A DNA stretch of 64,000 nucleotides from Pseudomonas sp. JAI120 (lineage in GTDB: Bacteria; Pseudomonadota; Gammaproteobacteria; Pseudomonadales; Pseudomonadaceae), in NCBI RefSeq assembly GCF_014207255.1, contig NZ_JACHCZ010000003.1:1-64000 (forward strand), written 5' to 3'. Shown one piece after another: positions 8,583 through 17,593 of the stretch. The first letter of the stretch is position 1. Each line of letters opens with the position of its first letter. Made by a program: the position numbers and the translations under genes. The notes below the pieces were generated by a model, which ran no database searches, was not told where the DNA came from, and saw only the letters and a list, made by a program, of their open reading frames with translations.

Positions 8583-9371
8583 ATGACCCGTTACGCTCTG
8601 ATCACCGGCGCCTCCAGCGGCATCGGCCTGGCTTTGGCCGAAGCCCTGGCACGTCGCGGCCGCAGCTTGATTCTGGTGGCCCGCCAGCGTGATCAGTTGG
8701 AAAGCATTGCAATCGAATTGACCCAGCGCTTCGGCGTCGAAGTGCTGTTTCGAGCGTGCGACCTGGGCGAGCCATTGCGCTTGTCCGGGTTCCTGCTGGA
8801 GCTTGAAGAAGGCGAACGGCAGATAGATTTACTGGTGAACTGTGCCGGCATTGGCACCAGCGGGCCATTCCTGGCCCAGGACTGGATGACCGAGCAGGAC
8901 CTCATCGAAGTCAACATCCTCGCCCTCACCCGCATGTGTCACGCCCTGGGCAATAGCATGGCGCTGCACGGCGGCGGGCAGATTCTCAACGTCGCCTCGG
9001 TCGCCGCGTTCCAACCCGGTCCCTGGATGAGCAGCTACTACGCCAGCAAAGCCTATGTACTGCACTTCTCCGAAGGCTTGCGCGAAGAACTGAAGACCTG
9101 TGGTATCAAGGTCTCGGTGCTTTGCCCCGGCCCTACGCGCACCGCCTTCTTCGGTACAGCGCAAATGGACACAGCCAAACTCGACCGCAGCGAGCAATTG
9201 ATGAGCCCGGAAGAAGTGGCGCTCTATACCGTGCGCGCACTGGAAAAGAACAAAGCCATCATCATTCCTGGACGACGTAATCGCTGGCTGGCCTTCAGCC
9301 CGCGTTTCAGCCCGCGCTGGCTGACCCGCAAGATCGCCGGCGCCATCAACAAGGCCTATTGCCCACGCTGA
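8583..9371 (+). CDS. Short-chain dehydrogenase/reductase
   Basis: Classical SDR of 262 residues. The NAD(P)-binding motif TGASSGIG is at residues 8-15, the structural NCAG motif follows at about residues 87-90, and the catalytic Tyr-Lys pair lies in SSYYASKAY. The start at 8583 is chosen because GGAG sits 7 nt upstream and the protein then opens MTRYALITGAS; an ATG at 8568 would overlap that SD. The C-terminal stretch is rich in basic and aromatic residues and may be membrane associated. The substrate is unknown. Confidence 0.85.
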   Translation: MTRYALITGASSGIGLALAEALARRGRSLILVARQRDQLESIAIELTQRFGVEVLFRACDLGEPLRLSGFLLELEEGERQIDLLVNCAGIGTSGPFLAQDWMTEQDLIEVNILALTRMCHALGNSMALHGGGQILNVASVAAFQPGPWMSSYYASKAYVLHFSEGLREELKTCGIKVSVLCPGPTRTAFFGTAQMDTAKLDRSEQLMSPEEVALYTVRALEKNKAIIIPGRRNRWLAFSPRFSPRWLTRKIAGAINKAYCPR

Positions 9372-9417
9372 TCGCCTGAGTACACTCACCTTGCACTTTC
9401 ATAATGGAGAAACAGCT

Positions 9418-9756
9418 GTGGATACTCTGTTCACCAAGATCATCAACAGAGAAATACCCGCGAAGATTATCTACGAAGATGATCAAGTCCTCGCCTTCCA
9501 CGATATTGCCCCACAGGCGCCGGTACATTTTCTGGTTATCCCGAAGAAGCCCATCCGCACATTGAATGACCTGACCGAGGACGATAAGGCCCTGGCCGGC
9601 CATATTCTGTTCACCGCCCAGCGTTTGGCGGTGGAGCAAGGCTGTGAGAAAGGTTTCCGTGTGGTGATGAACTGCAATGAAGACGGCGGGCAGACTGTTT
9701 ACCACATCCATATGCATGTACTGGGTCAGCGCCAGATGAATTGGCCACCGGGCTGA
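9418..9756 (+). CDS. HIT family nucleotide-binding protein
   Basis: Histidine-triad purine-nucleotide phosphoramidase or hydrolase family, 112 residues. The triad HIHMHVLG is near the C-terminus, preceded by the substrate-binding NCNEDGGQTV segment. The start is a GTG at 9418, which gives MDTLFTKIINREIPAK and has GGAG 8 nt upstream. The ATG at 9391 would add nine residues that include the SD itself. The N-terminal CxxC found in some family members is replaced by LFTK, so no zinc site is expected. Confidence 0.88.
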   Translation: MDTLFTKIINREIPAKIIYEDDQVLAFHDIAPQAPVHFLVIPKKPIRTLNDLTEDDKALAGHILFTAQRLAVEQGCEKGFRVVMNCNEDGGQTVYHIHMHVLGQRQMNWPPG

Positions 9757-9873
9757 ACTAGCCCGCAACAAGGGGCGCAGTCCGAGGCTGCGACCCCATG
9801 CCCTTGACTCGGGGCAAACGCGTTCCTCTCTCTTGCGGTAAACTGGCCGCCGAGATTCCTCCCGGAGGTCAGC

Positions 9874-10521
9874 ATGACTACCCAACGTCACTACTCGCCG
9901 ATAGACCGTCTGTTGCTGCAAGCCGACACGGCCATGCGCACGTTGCTGCCCTTCAGCGGCCAACCTTACCGTCCATCACCCGCCATCGTGCAGCCTGATG
10001 CGCAGATGAGCGTGACCGAAACCCGTCATGTGGCCGGCCTCATGCGCATCAACCATACCGGCGAAGTCTGCGCCCAGGCGCTGTACCAGGGCCAGGCCCT
10101 GACCGCCAAGCTGCCACAGGTACGTGCAGCCATGGAGCACGCGGCCGAAGAAGAAATCGACCATCTTGCCTGGTGTGAACAACGTATCCGTCAGTTGGGT
10201 AGCCATCCCAGTGTGCTCAATCCTCTATTTTACGGATTGTCATTCGGCATCGGCGCGGCTGCCGGCCTGATCAGCGACAAGGTCAGCCTCGGTTTTGTCG
10301 CCGCGACTGAACATCAAGTCTGCAAGCACCTGGATGAACACCTGGAACAATTGCCGGCCGACGACGAAAAGTCCCGGGCAATTCTTGAGCAGATGCGTAT
10401 CGATGAAGCGCACCACGCCGAGAGTGCATTGGATGCCGGCGGTTTCCGCTTCCCGGCGCCAGTGCGATTTGGCATGAGCCTGCTGGCCAAGGTCATGACC
10501 AAAAGCACCTACCGCATCTGA
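9874..10521 (+). CDS. coq7: Demethoxyubiquinone hydroxylase Coq7
   Basis: Di-iron monooxygenase that adds the last hydroxyl group in ubiquinone synthesis. The 215-residue protein carries the ferritin-like ligand repeats GEVCAQALYQGQA, EEEIDHLAWCEQR and, in the second half, DEHLEQL and RIDEAHHAESA. The length matches the Coq7/CAT5 family. It has GGAGG 8 nt before the ATG and ends at a strong terminator shared with the convergent OsmC-family gene. Confidence 0.95.
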   Translation: MTTQRHYSPIDRLLLQADTAMRTLLPFSGQPYRPSPAIVQPDAQMSVTETRHVAGLMRINHTGEVCAQALYQGQALTAKLPQVRAAMEHAAEEEIDHLAWCEQRIRQLGSHPSVLNPLFYGLSFGIGAAAGLISDKVSLGFVAATEHQVCKHLDEHLEQLPADDEKSRAILEQMRIDEAHHAESALDAGGFRFPAPVRFGMSLLAKVMTKSTYRI

Positions 10522-10539
10522 CGAAACCTGCAGCTGCAA

Positions 10540-10571
10540 AAAAGGGCGCTATCGAAGCGCCCTTTTCTTTT
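10540..10571. terminator. Bidirectional terminator, coq7/OsmC
   Basis: The GC core GGGCGCT/AGCGCCC with a 5-nt loop is extended by A-T pairs on both sides, giving an A tract on the left and TTTTCTTTT on the right. It separates two convergent genes. Confidence 0.88.
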
Positions 10572-10583
10572 GCCGATTGGCGG

Positions 10584-11006
10584 TCAACCCAACTCGATGA
10601 TCTCGTAGTCATGGGTGATGGCCACACCCGCCGCGCCGAGCATGATTGACGCCGAGCAGTATTTCTCGGCCGACAACTCGATAGCCCGCTTAACCTGAGC
10701 TTCTTTCAACGCCCGGCCCTTCACCACGAAATGCATGTGGATCTTGGTAAACACCTTGGGATCTTCAGTGGCGCGCTCGGCTTCCAGGAAGGCTTCGCAG
10801 CTTTCCACGGCCTGGCGAGATTTTTTCAGGATGCTGACCACGTCGAAATTGCTGCAACCGCCCACGCCAAGCAGGAGCATTTCCATCGGGCGTACGCCCA
10901 GGTTACGGCCACCGGCTTCCGGCGGGCCATCCATGACCACCACATGGCCGCTGCCCGATTCACCGAGGAACATGGCTTCGCCCGCCCATTGGATGCGTGC
11001 CTTCAT
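10584..11006 (-). CDS. OsmC/YhfA family protein
   Basis: Redox protein of the OsmC fold, 140 residues from MKARIQWAGEAMF. Members are thiol-dependent peroxidases, although the YhfA subgroup has no firmly assigned substrate. The two conserved cysteines are present: one in GVGGCSNFDVVSIL, the other in SAEKYCSASIML. The longer open frame to 11063 starts at TTG and adds 19 residues with no family similarity. It is divergent from vfr. Confidence 0.85.
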   Translation of the reverse strand: MKARIQWAGEAMFLGESGSGHVVVMDGPPEAGGRNLGVRPMEMLLLGVGGCSNFDVVSILKKSRQAVESCEAFLEAERATEDPKVFTKIHMHFVVKGRALKEAQVKRAIELSAEKYCSASIMLGAAGVAITHDYEIIELG

Positions 11007-11251
11007 CGCCCAGACTCCACTGCTAAAAAAGGGTCGCCAGCTTAGCACAGGGCCCGGGCGCAACCGCGCTTCTCATCAAAGCGATCAATAACCGGGCTGA
11101 CTCGGTAAATTCGCTAATCGAGTCAGAATGTGTCTGTTAAGCTGGCGCCAAATGAGTGGCGTATTGCCACCCTTTATACAACGTGTATCAATGCCGATAC
11201 CGCTGAGTACAACAAATCCAACCACCTCGCGCTGCCTTTCGGGATACAACC

Positions 11252-11896
11252 ATGGTTGCTCTTACGCCCATACCCAAGATCAAGAATCTCGACAAGTTGC
11301 TGATGCACTGCCAGCGCCGGCGTCATCCCGCCAAGCACAACATCATCTGCGCCGGTGAGCGCTCCGAAACCCTGTTTTTCATTATCAAGGGGTCAGTCAC
11401 CATCCTGATCGAGGATGAAGACGGTCGCGAAATGATCATCGCCTACCTGAACACAGGGGATTTTTTCGGCGAGCTGGGACTGTTTGAACAAGCAGGGAAG
11501 GAGCAGGAGCGCAGCGCCTGGGTGCGGACCAAGGTCGAGTGCGAAGTGGCCGAGATCAGTTACGCAAAGTTTCGCGAACTTGCCCAGCAGGACCCCGACA
11601 TCCTCTACGCCCTCAGCGGTCAAATCGCTCAGCGCCTGCGGGATACCACCCGCAAAGTCGGCGACCTGGCGTTCTTCGACGTCACCGGGCGTGTGGCCCG
11701 TTGCCTGCTGGAACTGTGCAAGCAGCCCGATGCAATGACTCACCCCGACGGCATGCAGATCAAGATCACCCGCCAGGAAATCGGGCGCATTGTCGGCTGT
11801 TCACGGGAGATGGTCGGCCGCGTGCTCAAGGATCTGGAAGAGCGCAACCTGGTGCACGTCAAAGGCAAGACGATGGTGGTGTTCGGTACCCGTTAA
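11252..11896 (+). CDS. vfr: cAMP receptor-type regulator Vfr
   Basis: CRP-family global transcription regulator, 214 residues. The cyclic-nucleotide pocket includes GDFFGELGLFE and the ERSAWVRTK segment; the C-terminal winged helix-turn-helix has the CRP recognition helix in RQEIGRIVGCSREMVGRVLK. Length and sequence fit Vfr, which controls virulence and type IV pili in P. aeruginosa. The 188-bp upstream region, shared with the divergent OsmC gene, presumably holds its promoter, but I could not assign Vfr sites with confidence. Its stop overlaps the end of the convergent lipoate-ligase-like gene by 4 nt. Confidence 0.95.
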   Translation: MVALTPIPKIKNLDKLLMHCQRRRHPAKHNIICAGERSETLFFIIKGSVTILIEDEDGREMIIAYLNTGDFFGELGLFEQAGKEQERSAWVRTKVECEVAEISYAKFRELAQQDPDILYALSGQIAQRLRDTTRKVGDLAFFDVTGRVARCLLELCKQPDAMTHPDGMQIKITRQEIGRIVGCSREMVGRVLKDLEERNLVHVKGKTMVVFGTR

Positions 11897-12615
11897 CCCG
11901 GCAGGAAGCTGGCCAGCATCTGACGGTACAAGGTGTCCAGCCGGCTGATTGCATCCGACGCGGGGAAAGCTTCGTGCAGCGCGATATGGCTGTCGGCACG
12001 AACCCGCTGCTCCAGGCCGCAGGCTTCGTTGAACCGATTGACCGCCGCGATCAGTTCTTCGCGATCGTTATCCAGCAACAACGCACCGTGCACCAACCCC
12101 ACCGGGCGGCCCCCGCTTTGCCGCCAGCGCTGGGCAGTGCCGACCATTTTGCGCCCGTTGAGGTTGACGTTGTAACGACCGTCGCAGAATGCACCTTCGA
12201 TTTCCCCGACAGAGGCATCGCCGCCCAACTCGATCAGCAAGTCGCAGATGGGTTGGCACAAGCGCAAGTAGCCAGTTTCGATACGATTGTGATCACCTTC
12301 ACTGCGCGGCGGTGCGTAGACCAAGGCGATATTGACCGTAGCGCTGGACTGCGGCACTGGTTCGCCGCCAGTTTCGCGCAAGAGCACCGGCCAGCCGGCA
12401 TCCGCAGACACGCGGCTGGCGACATCGAAAGCAGGCAATCGGCTCAAGCGGCGTGGCATCACCAATGCCTGATCGCTGGGCTGCCAGAACAACAACCCAA
12501 ACACCTGCTCACCCGCGCAAACGGCGGCCAACAAGGCTTGCTCGGCGGCAAGGCCTGCTTCAACACGCATCGATACTGGCTGGATCAATCGGCACCTACC
12601 TATCTGAATAAACAC
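11893..12615 (-). CDS. Lipoate-protein ligase A-like protein
   Basis: Member of the biotin/lipoate ligase fold, 240 residues. It has a GGEPVPQ turn in place of the more usual RRxSGGGxVxH arrangement, and an NLNGRKMVGTAQRWR segment resembling the LplA lysine region. It may attach or transfer lipoate or octanoate, or be a diverged paralogue. The N-terminal MFIQIGRCRLIQPVSMRVEAG leaves the start uncertain; MRVEAGLAAEQALL at residue 16 is an alternative. A REP-like hairpin lies immediately upstream. Confidence 0.65.
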   Translation of the reverse strand: MFIQIGRCRLIQPVSMRVEAGLAAEQALLAAVCAGEQVFGLLFWQPSDQALVMPRRLSRLPAFDVASRVSADAGWPVLLRETGGEPVPQSSATVNIALVYAPPRSEGDHNRIETGYLRLCQPICDLLIELGGDASVGEIEGAFCDGRYNVNLNGRKMVGTAQRWRQSGGRPVGLVHGALLLDNDREELIAAVNRFNEACGLEQRVRADSHIALHEAFPASDAISRLDTLYRQMLASFLPG

Positions 12616-12621
12616 AAACCC

Positions 12622-12713
12622 AAATGTGGAAGGGGGCTTGCCCCCGATAGCGGTGTGTCAGTCAAGGATGCTCCAACTGAACCGCCGCCATCGGGGCAAG
12701 CCCCCCACATTTT
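12622..12713. repeat. REP-like inverted repeat
   Basis: Two arms of about 26 nt, reading roughly AAATGTGGAAGGGGGCTTGC on the left and its near-complement on the right, are separated by about 40 nt. Each arm also contains its own GGGGGCTTGCCCCC palindrome. This matches the paired REP elements scattered in P. fluorescens genomes. It lies between the divergent start of the lipoate-ligase-like gene and the trpC stop, and may end trp transcription. Confidence 0.8.
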
Positions 12714-12727
12714 GATCGCATTTCAAA

Positions 12728-13564
12728 TCAATCGAGAGTGGAACCGCTGACCGCCACGCCACGCTCCGGGAAGAACAGACGCTGCAGTTCCGCCCCTGGG
12801 TTCTCGGCGCGCATGAAGGTCTCCCCCACCAGGAACGAATAAACGTCACTGATTTCCATCAGTTCCACATCGGCACGGTTGACGATGCCACTTTCGGTAA
12901 TCACCAGGCGGTCGCGCGGAATACGCGGCAGCAGGTCGAGGGTGTTTTCCAGGCTGACTTCGAAGGTGTGCAGGTTACGGTTATTGACCCCCACCAACGG
13001 TGTGTCGAGGGTTTTCAGTGCGCGCTCCAGTTCATCGCCGTCGTGCACCTCCACCAGCACATCCAGGCCGACACTTTTGGCAACGGCCGCCAGCTCAGCC
13101 ATCTTCACATCATCCAGTGCGGAGACGATCAACAACACACAATCGGCGCCCAAAGCACGGGCTTCAACGATCTGGTACGGATCGACCATGAAATCCTTGC
13201 GGATCACCGGCAACTTGCACGCCGCACGGGCCTGCTGCAGGAACAGGTCGGAACCCTGGAAAAAATCGATATCGGTGAGTACCGACAGGCAAGTCGCCCC
13301 ACCCTTCTCGTAACTGACAGCGATTTCCGCCGGTACAAAGTTTTCGCGAATCACGCCCTTGCTCGGCGAAGCTTTCTTGATCTCGGCAATCACGGCCGGC
13401 TGCTTGAGCTTAGCCTGTGCAATCAGTGCCTTGGCAAATCCACGCGGTGCGTCAGCGGCTTTCGCTTGGGCTTCCAATTCAGCCAGGCTCACACGGGCAC
13501 GGCGTTCGGCAACTTCTTCAGCCTTGCGGGCCAGGATTTTTTCCAGAACGGTCGGCACACTCAT
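12728..13564 (-). CDS. trpC: Indole-3-glycerol phosphate synthase
   Basis: Fourth step of tryptophan synthesis from chorismate, a TIM-barrel enzyme of 278 residues. Characteristic strands are AVIAEIKKASPSKG (catalytic lysine), LPVIRKDFMVDPYQI, VGVNNRNLHTFEV and LVITESGI. It overlaps trpD by 4 nt, which implies translational coupling. It is the last gene of the leftward trp cluster and a REP-like pair follows its stop. Confidence 0.97.
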   Translation of the reverse strand: MSVPTVLEKILARKAEEVAERRARVSLAELEAQAKAADAPRGFAKALIAQAKLKQPAVIAEIKKASPSKGVIRENFVPAEIAVSYEKGGATCLSVLTDIDFFQGSDLFLQQARAACKLPVIRKDFMVDPYQIVEARALGADCVLLIVSALDDVKMAELAAVAKSVGLDVLVEVHDGDELERALKTLDTPLVGVNNRNLHTFEVSLENTLDLLPRIPRDRLVITESGIVNRADVELMEISDVYSFLVGETFMRAENPGAELQRLFFPERGVAVSGSTLD

Positions 13565-14610
13565 CCTTCATTCTCCATCTTGAATACAGCGGTGAATGCT
13601 CCCAGCTCTTCGAGCTTTTCACGAGCCAGACCGGTGTGCAGTGCATCGTGGGCCAATTCGACACCTTCCTTAAGACTATAGGCATGATCGGCTGCGTAAA
13701 GTGCCGCGCCAGCATTCAGAACAATCATTTCTGCAGCTTTTTGACCGTTCTCAGTCTTGCGACGCCCCAGGGCATCGCGAATCAGTTCCAGCGACGCCGC
13801 CGGGCTTTCCACCGCCAGGCCGTGCAGGCTCTGGCTCTTCATGCCGAGGTCTTCCGGCTCGACCCAGTATTCGGTGATCTGGTCATTCTTCAGCTCAGCC
13901 ACAAACGTTGGCGCCGCCAGGCTGAACTCGTCCAGGCCGTCTTTGGAATGCACCACCAGCACATGCTTGCTGCCCATGCGTTGCAGCACTTCAGCCAATG
14001 GCCGGCACAGCGCCTGGCTGAACACGCCCACCACCTGATGCTTCACACCGGCCGGATTCGTAAGCGGGCCGAGCATGTTGAACAGGGTACGCAGGCCAAG
14101 GTCTTTGCGCGGGCCGGCGGCGTGCTTCATCGCACCATGATGGGACTGGGCAAACATAAAGCCGATGCCGACGTTGTCGATGCAGCGCGCCACTTGTACC
14201 GGTGTCAGGTTCAGGTAGATGCCGGCCGCTTCCAGCAGGTCGGCACTGCCGCTCTTGCCGGATACCGCACGGTTACCGTGCTTGGCCACGGTGCAACCCG
14301 CCGCCGCGACCACAAAGGAAGAGGCCGTCGAGACGTTGAAGATGTTCGCACCGTCACCGCCGGTGCCGACCACGTCGACCACGCCGTCGAGGGTCTTGAG
14401 CTCGACCTTGTCCGCCAGCTCACGCATCACCGAGACGGCGCCGACGATCTCGTCGATGCTTTCGCTCTTCATGCGCATCGCCATCATGAACGCGCCGATC
14501 TGCGCGTCGGTGCATTGACCGGTCATGATTTCGCGCATCACATCGCTCATTTCAGCGGTGCTCAGGTCCAGATGGCCGACGATACGGCTCAGGGCAGTCT
14601 TGATATCCAT
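13561..14610 (-). CDS. trpD: Anthranilate phosphoribosyltransferase
   Basis: Transfers the phosphoribosyl group of PRPP to anthranilate. The 349-residue protein has the glycine-rich PRPP loop GTGGDGANIFNVSTA, the KHGNRAVSGKSGSADLLEA segment and a FNMLGPLTNPAG motif, all diagnostic. It lies 9 nt after trpG and overlaps trpC by 4 nt, so trpG-trpD-trpC behaves as one operon. Confidence 0.97.
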   Translation of the reverse strand: MDIKTALSRIVGHLDLSTAEMSDVMREIMTGQCTDAQIGAFMMAMRMKSESIDEIVGAVSVMRELADKVELKTLDGVVDVVGTGGDGANIFNVSTASSFVVAAAGCTVAKHGNRAVSGKSGSADLLEAAGIYLNLTPVQVARCIDNVGIGFMFAQSHHGAMKHAAGPRKDLGLRTLFNMLGPLTNPAGVKHQVVGVFSQALCRPLAEVLQRMGSKHVLVVHSKDGLDEFSLAAPTFVAELKNDQITEYWVEPEDLGMKSQSLHGLAVESPAASLELIRDALGRRKTENGQKAAEMIVLNAGAALYAADHAYSLKEGVELAHDALHTGLAREKLEELGAFTAVFKMENEG

Positions 14611-14619
14611 GGAAAGTCC

Positions 14620-15213
14620 TTAGCGCGTGCCGCCGCTCTGCTTGAGAAAGTTGGCGAACAGCTCGTAGCCCTGCTCGGTCAGGATCGATTCGGGGTGAAA
14701 CTGCACCCCTTCGATGTTCAGTGTCTTGTGACGCAGGCCCATGATCTCGTCGACGGAGCCGTCTTCCAGTTGGGTCCAGGCGGTCAGTTCCAGGCATTCC
14801 GGCAAGGTTTCGCGCTTGACCACCAGCGAGTGGTAGCGGGTTACGGTCACCGGGTTGTTGAGCGCCTGGAATACGCCCAGGTCCTTATGGAATACCGGGC
14901 TGGTCTTGCCGTGCATCACCTGGCGCGCGCGTACCACGTCACCACCAAAGGCCTGGCCGATGGATTGGTGGCCCAGACAGACGCCCAGGATCGGCAGCTT
15001 GCCGGCGAAGTACTTGATGGCTTCAAGGGAAATACCCGCCTCGGTCGGCGTGCAGGGGCCCGGCGAAACCACGATGCGCTCCGGGTTGAGGGCGGCGATT
15101 TCGGCCACGGTCAGTTCGTCATTGCGAACCACCTTGACCTCGGCGCCCAGCTCCCCCAAGTACTGCACAACGTTGTAGGTAAAGGAATCGTAGTTATCAA
15201 TCATCAGTAACAT
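14620..15213 (-). CDS. trpG: Anthranilate synthase glutamine amidotransferase
   Basis: Class I glutamine amidotransferase subunit that supplies ammonia to TrpE. The catalytic cysteine is in LPILGVCLGHQSIGQAFGG and the His-Glu pair in VQFHPESILTE; an oxyanion SPGPCTP segment is present. The 197-residue length is usual. The same protein often also serves PabB in Pseudomonas, which would make it amphibolic (inference). It follows trpE by only 9 nt. Confidence 0.96.
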   Translation of the reverse strand: MLLMIDNYDSFTYNVVQYLGELGAEVKVVRNDELTVAEIAALNPERIVVSPGPCTPTEAGISLEAIKYFAGKLPILGVCLGHQSIGQAFGGDVVRARQVMHGKTSPVFHKDLGVFQALNNPVTVTRYHSLVVKRETLPECLELTAWTQLEDGSVDEIMGLRHKTLNIEGVQFHPESILTEQGYELFANFLKQSGGTR

Positions 15214-15222
15214 GGGGAAACC

Positions 15223-16704
15223 TCAAGAATTGGGGGTCTGTTCAGCCAGCGCTACGGCGCGGAACATCGCGCGGCGCTTGTTCAGGGTTTCTTCCCATTC
15301 GAGGGCCGGCACCGAGTCGGCGACAATCCCGCCACCGGCCTGCACATGCAGCTCCCCGTCCTTGATCACCGCCGTGCGAATCGCAATGGCGGTGTCCATG
15401 TTGCCGTTCCAGGCGAAATACCCCACGGCGCCGCCATAGACACCCCGCTTGACCGGTTCCAGCTCGTCGATGATTTCCATCGCACGGATCTTCGGCGCGC
15501 CCGACAAGGTGCCCGCCGGCAGAATCGCCCGCAATGCGTCCATCGCAGTCAGCCCGGCTTTTAACTCGCCGGTGACGTTGGACACGATGTGCATCACGTT
15601 GGAGTAGCGCTCAATCACCATCTTTTCGGTGAGTTTCACCGAGCCGATTTCCGAAACTCGCCCGGTATCGTTACGGCCCAGGTCGATCAGCATCAGGTGT
15701 TCGGCAATTTCCTTGTCGTCGCTGAGCAGGTCTTCTTCGAGCGCCAGATCCGCTTCTTCGGTCGCGCCACGCGGGCGTGTGCCGGCAATCGGGCGCACGG
15801 TGATCAGGTTGTCCTCGACACGCACCAGCACTTCCGGCGAGCTGCCCACTACGTGGAAGTCGCCAAAGTTGAAGAAGTACATGTACGGCGTCGGGTTGAA
15901 GCAGCGCAGCGCCCGGTACAGGTCAATGGGCGCAGCCTTGAAGTCGATGGACATGCGTTGCGACGGCACCACCTGCATGCAGTCACCGGCGAGGATGTAT
16001 TCCTTGATGGTGTCGACCGCACGCTCGTAGTCATCCTGGGTAAAGCTGGAGCGGAACACCGGGTCGGCTGCCGGTGGACGGGTAAGGTCCAGGCCGCGAC
16101 GCGGGGTGATCGGCTGGCGCAGTTTTTCCAACAGCGCTTCGAGGCTGGCCTGGCCTTGCTCGAAGGCGTCGGCCTGGGACGGGTCGGCGAGCACGATCGC
16201 GTGCATCTTGCCGGCGAGGTTGTCGAACACCACCACCGCGTCGGAGACCATCAGCAGAATGTCCGGCACACCCAGCGGGTCCGGGTTCGGGCATTTGCCC
16301 AGGCGTTTTTCCACATAGCGCACGCAGTCGTAGCCGAAGTACCCCACCAGGCCGCCGTTGAAGCGCGGCAGGCCAGGGATGGTCGGCACGTTGTAGCGCG
16401 CCTTGAAGGCTTCGACGAAGGCAAGCGGGTCTTCGACGTCATGACTTTCGATCTCGACGCCATCATGGGTGATGCTTACATGATGGTCATGCACACGCAT
16501 GACGGTGCGGCATGGCAGGCCGATGATCGAGTAACGGCCCCACTTCTCCCCGCCCTGTACCGATTCCAGCAGGTAGGAGTTGGGCTCGTCAGCCAGCTTC
16601 AGGTAGATCGACAGCGGCGTGTCGAAGTCGGCCAGGGTTTCGCAGGCCAGGGGGATACGGTTATAGCCGGCAGCGGCCAAACGCAGGAATTCTTCGCGGA
16701 TCAT
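15223..16704 (-). CDS. trpE: Anthranilate synthase component I
   Basis: Chorismate-utilising subunit, 493 residues, making anthranilate with ammonia from TrpG. The N-terminal LLESVQGGEKWGRYSIIG includes the tryptophan feedback-site serine. The C-terminal chorismate domain has PTPYMYFFNFGDFHVVGSSPE, RPIAGTRPRG and DLGRNDTGRVS. In P. aeruginosa trpE is separated from trpG by pyocin genes (established knowledge); here the two are adjacent. The 70-bp spacer from gph shows no obvious leader peptide or attenuator. Confidence 0.97.
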   Translation of the reverse strand: MIREEFLRLAAAGYNRIPLACETLADFDTPLSIYLKLADEPNSYLLESVQGGEKWGRYSIIGLPCRTVMRVHDHHVSITHDGVEIESHDVEDPLAFVEAFKARYNVPTIPGLPRFNGGLVGYFGYDCVRYVEKRLGKCPNPDPLGVPDILLMVSDAVVVFDNLAGKMHAIVLADPSQADAFEQGQASLEALLEKLRQPITPRRGLDLTRPPAADPVFRSSFTQDDYERAVDTIKEYILAGDCMQVVPSQRMSIDFKAAPIDLYRALRCFNPTPYMYFFNFGDFHVVGSSPEVLVRVEDNLITVRPIAGTRPRGATEEADLALEEDLLSDDKEIAEHLMLIDLGRNDTGRVSEIGSVKLTEKMVIERYSNVMHIVSNVTGELKAGLTAMDALRAILPAGTLSGAPKIRAMEIIDELEPVKRGVYGGAVGYFAWNGNMDTAIAIRTAVIKDGELHVQAGGGIVADSVPALEWEETLNKRRAMFRAVALAEQTPNS

Positions 16705-16774
16705 GAGGTGCCTCGTGGCGTGAGGGTCTAACAGTCAGGTATGCAAACGTGCCGCAGGGTGCGGCCAGGATCAG

Positions 16775-17593
16775 TCAGGCGCGCCAACGCCAGCGGGCCA
16801 GGGCCTTGATGACTTTCATCCAGAGTTTGCGAGTGACCACCACGATGGAATTTCCAGAAGAGGACGGATCGATGTCGGGCAACGTTATCTCAGCGCCAGC
16901 TCCCAAGCAACCGGGGATTAGCAGTCTCAGGTCATCAATCACCAGCGACGGCGACTCTTCGGCGATCGGACGGCCATGGTTGTAGCCGTAACTCAGGGCC
17001 ACGCACTGCACGCCGGCCGCTTTCGCCGCCAGCACGTCACTGCGCGAATCGCCGACAAACAACGACTGGGACGCCGGAATATTGGCCATTTTCATCACGA
17101 AAAACAGCGCCGCCGGGTCGGGTTTCTTCTGCGGCAAGGTATCGCCCCCGATGATCCAGCGGAAATAACGGCCAATTTTCATCTGGTCCAACAGCGGCGC
17201 GACGAAGCGCTCCGGCTTGTTGGTGATCAGGGCCATTTCCACGCCCTGCTTGCTCAGCCATTTGAGGGTGTCGCGCACGCCAGGGTAAACCACGGTCAGT
17301 TCGTGGCTGCGCTCATAGGCTGCGTTGAACAGCTCCAGGGCGTGCTCGGCCTCAACCTCATCGACACCTTCGGCATCGATCTGATTGGCCAGGGCCCGGC
17401 GCACCAGCATCGGCGCACCATTGCCGACCCATTCGCGTACTGACGCAAGCCCCGCCGGCTTGCGCCCCAGCTTGAGCAGCATCTCGTCCACCGCCGCCGC
17501 CAGGTCTGGCACCGAGTCGATCAAGGTACCGTCCAGATCGAACATCACCAGCCGTGGCAGTTTGCCGGGGAACAGCTGCTCAAAGCCGCTCAT
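16775..17593 (-). CDS. gph: Phosphoglycolate phosphatase
   Basis: HAD-superfamily phosphatase, 272 residues. Motif I is MFDLDGTLIDS (nucleophile Asp), motif II ALITNKP, the motif III lysine lies in PQKKPDPAALF, and motif IV is FVGDSRSDVLAAKAAG. Family function is removal of 2-phosphoglycolate formed during DNA repair; MupP-type MurNAc-6-P phosphatases are close relatives, so substrate is not certain. Its ATG overlaps the rpe stop by 4 nt, the conserved rpe-gph-trpE order. The C-terminus carries about 45 extra basic or hydrophobic residues relative to compact homologues. Confidence 0.9.
   Translation of the reverse strand: MSGFEQLFPGKLPRLVMFDLDGTLIDSVPDLAAAVDEMLLKLGRKPAGLASVREWVGNGAPMLVRRALANQIDAEGVDEVEAEHALELFNAAYERSHELTVVYPGVRDTLKWLSKQGVEMALITNKPERFVAPLLDQMKIGRYFRWIIGGDTLPQKKPDPAALFFVMKMANIPASQSLFVGDSRSDVLAAKAAGVQCVALSYGYNHGRPIAEESPSLVIDDLRLLIPGCLGAGAEITLPDIDPSSSGNSIVVVTRKLWMKVIKALARWRWRA

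Noticed and set aside
13417..15210. Very long open frame on the plus strand (597 codons).
   Set aside because: It is antisense to trpC-trpD-trpG, which have clear family motifs; GC-rich Pseudomonas DNA gives such shadow frames often.
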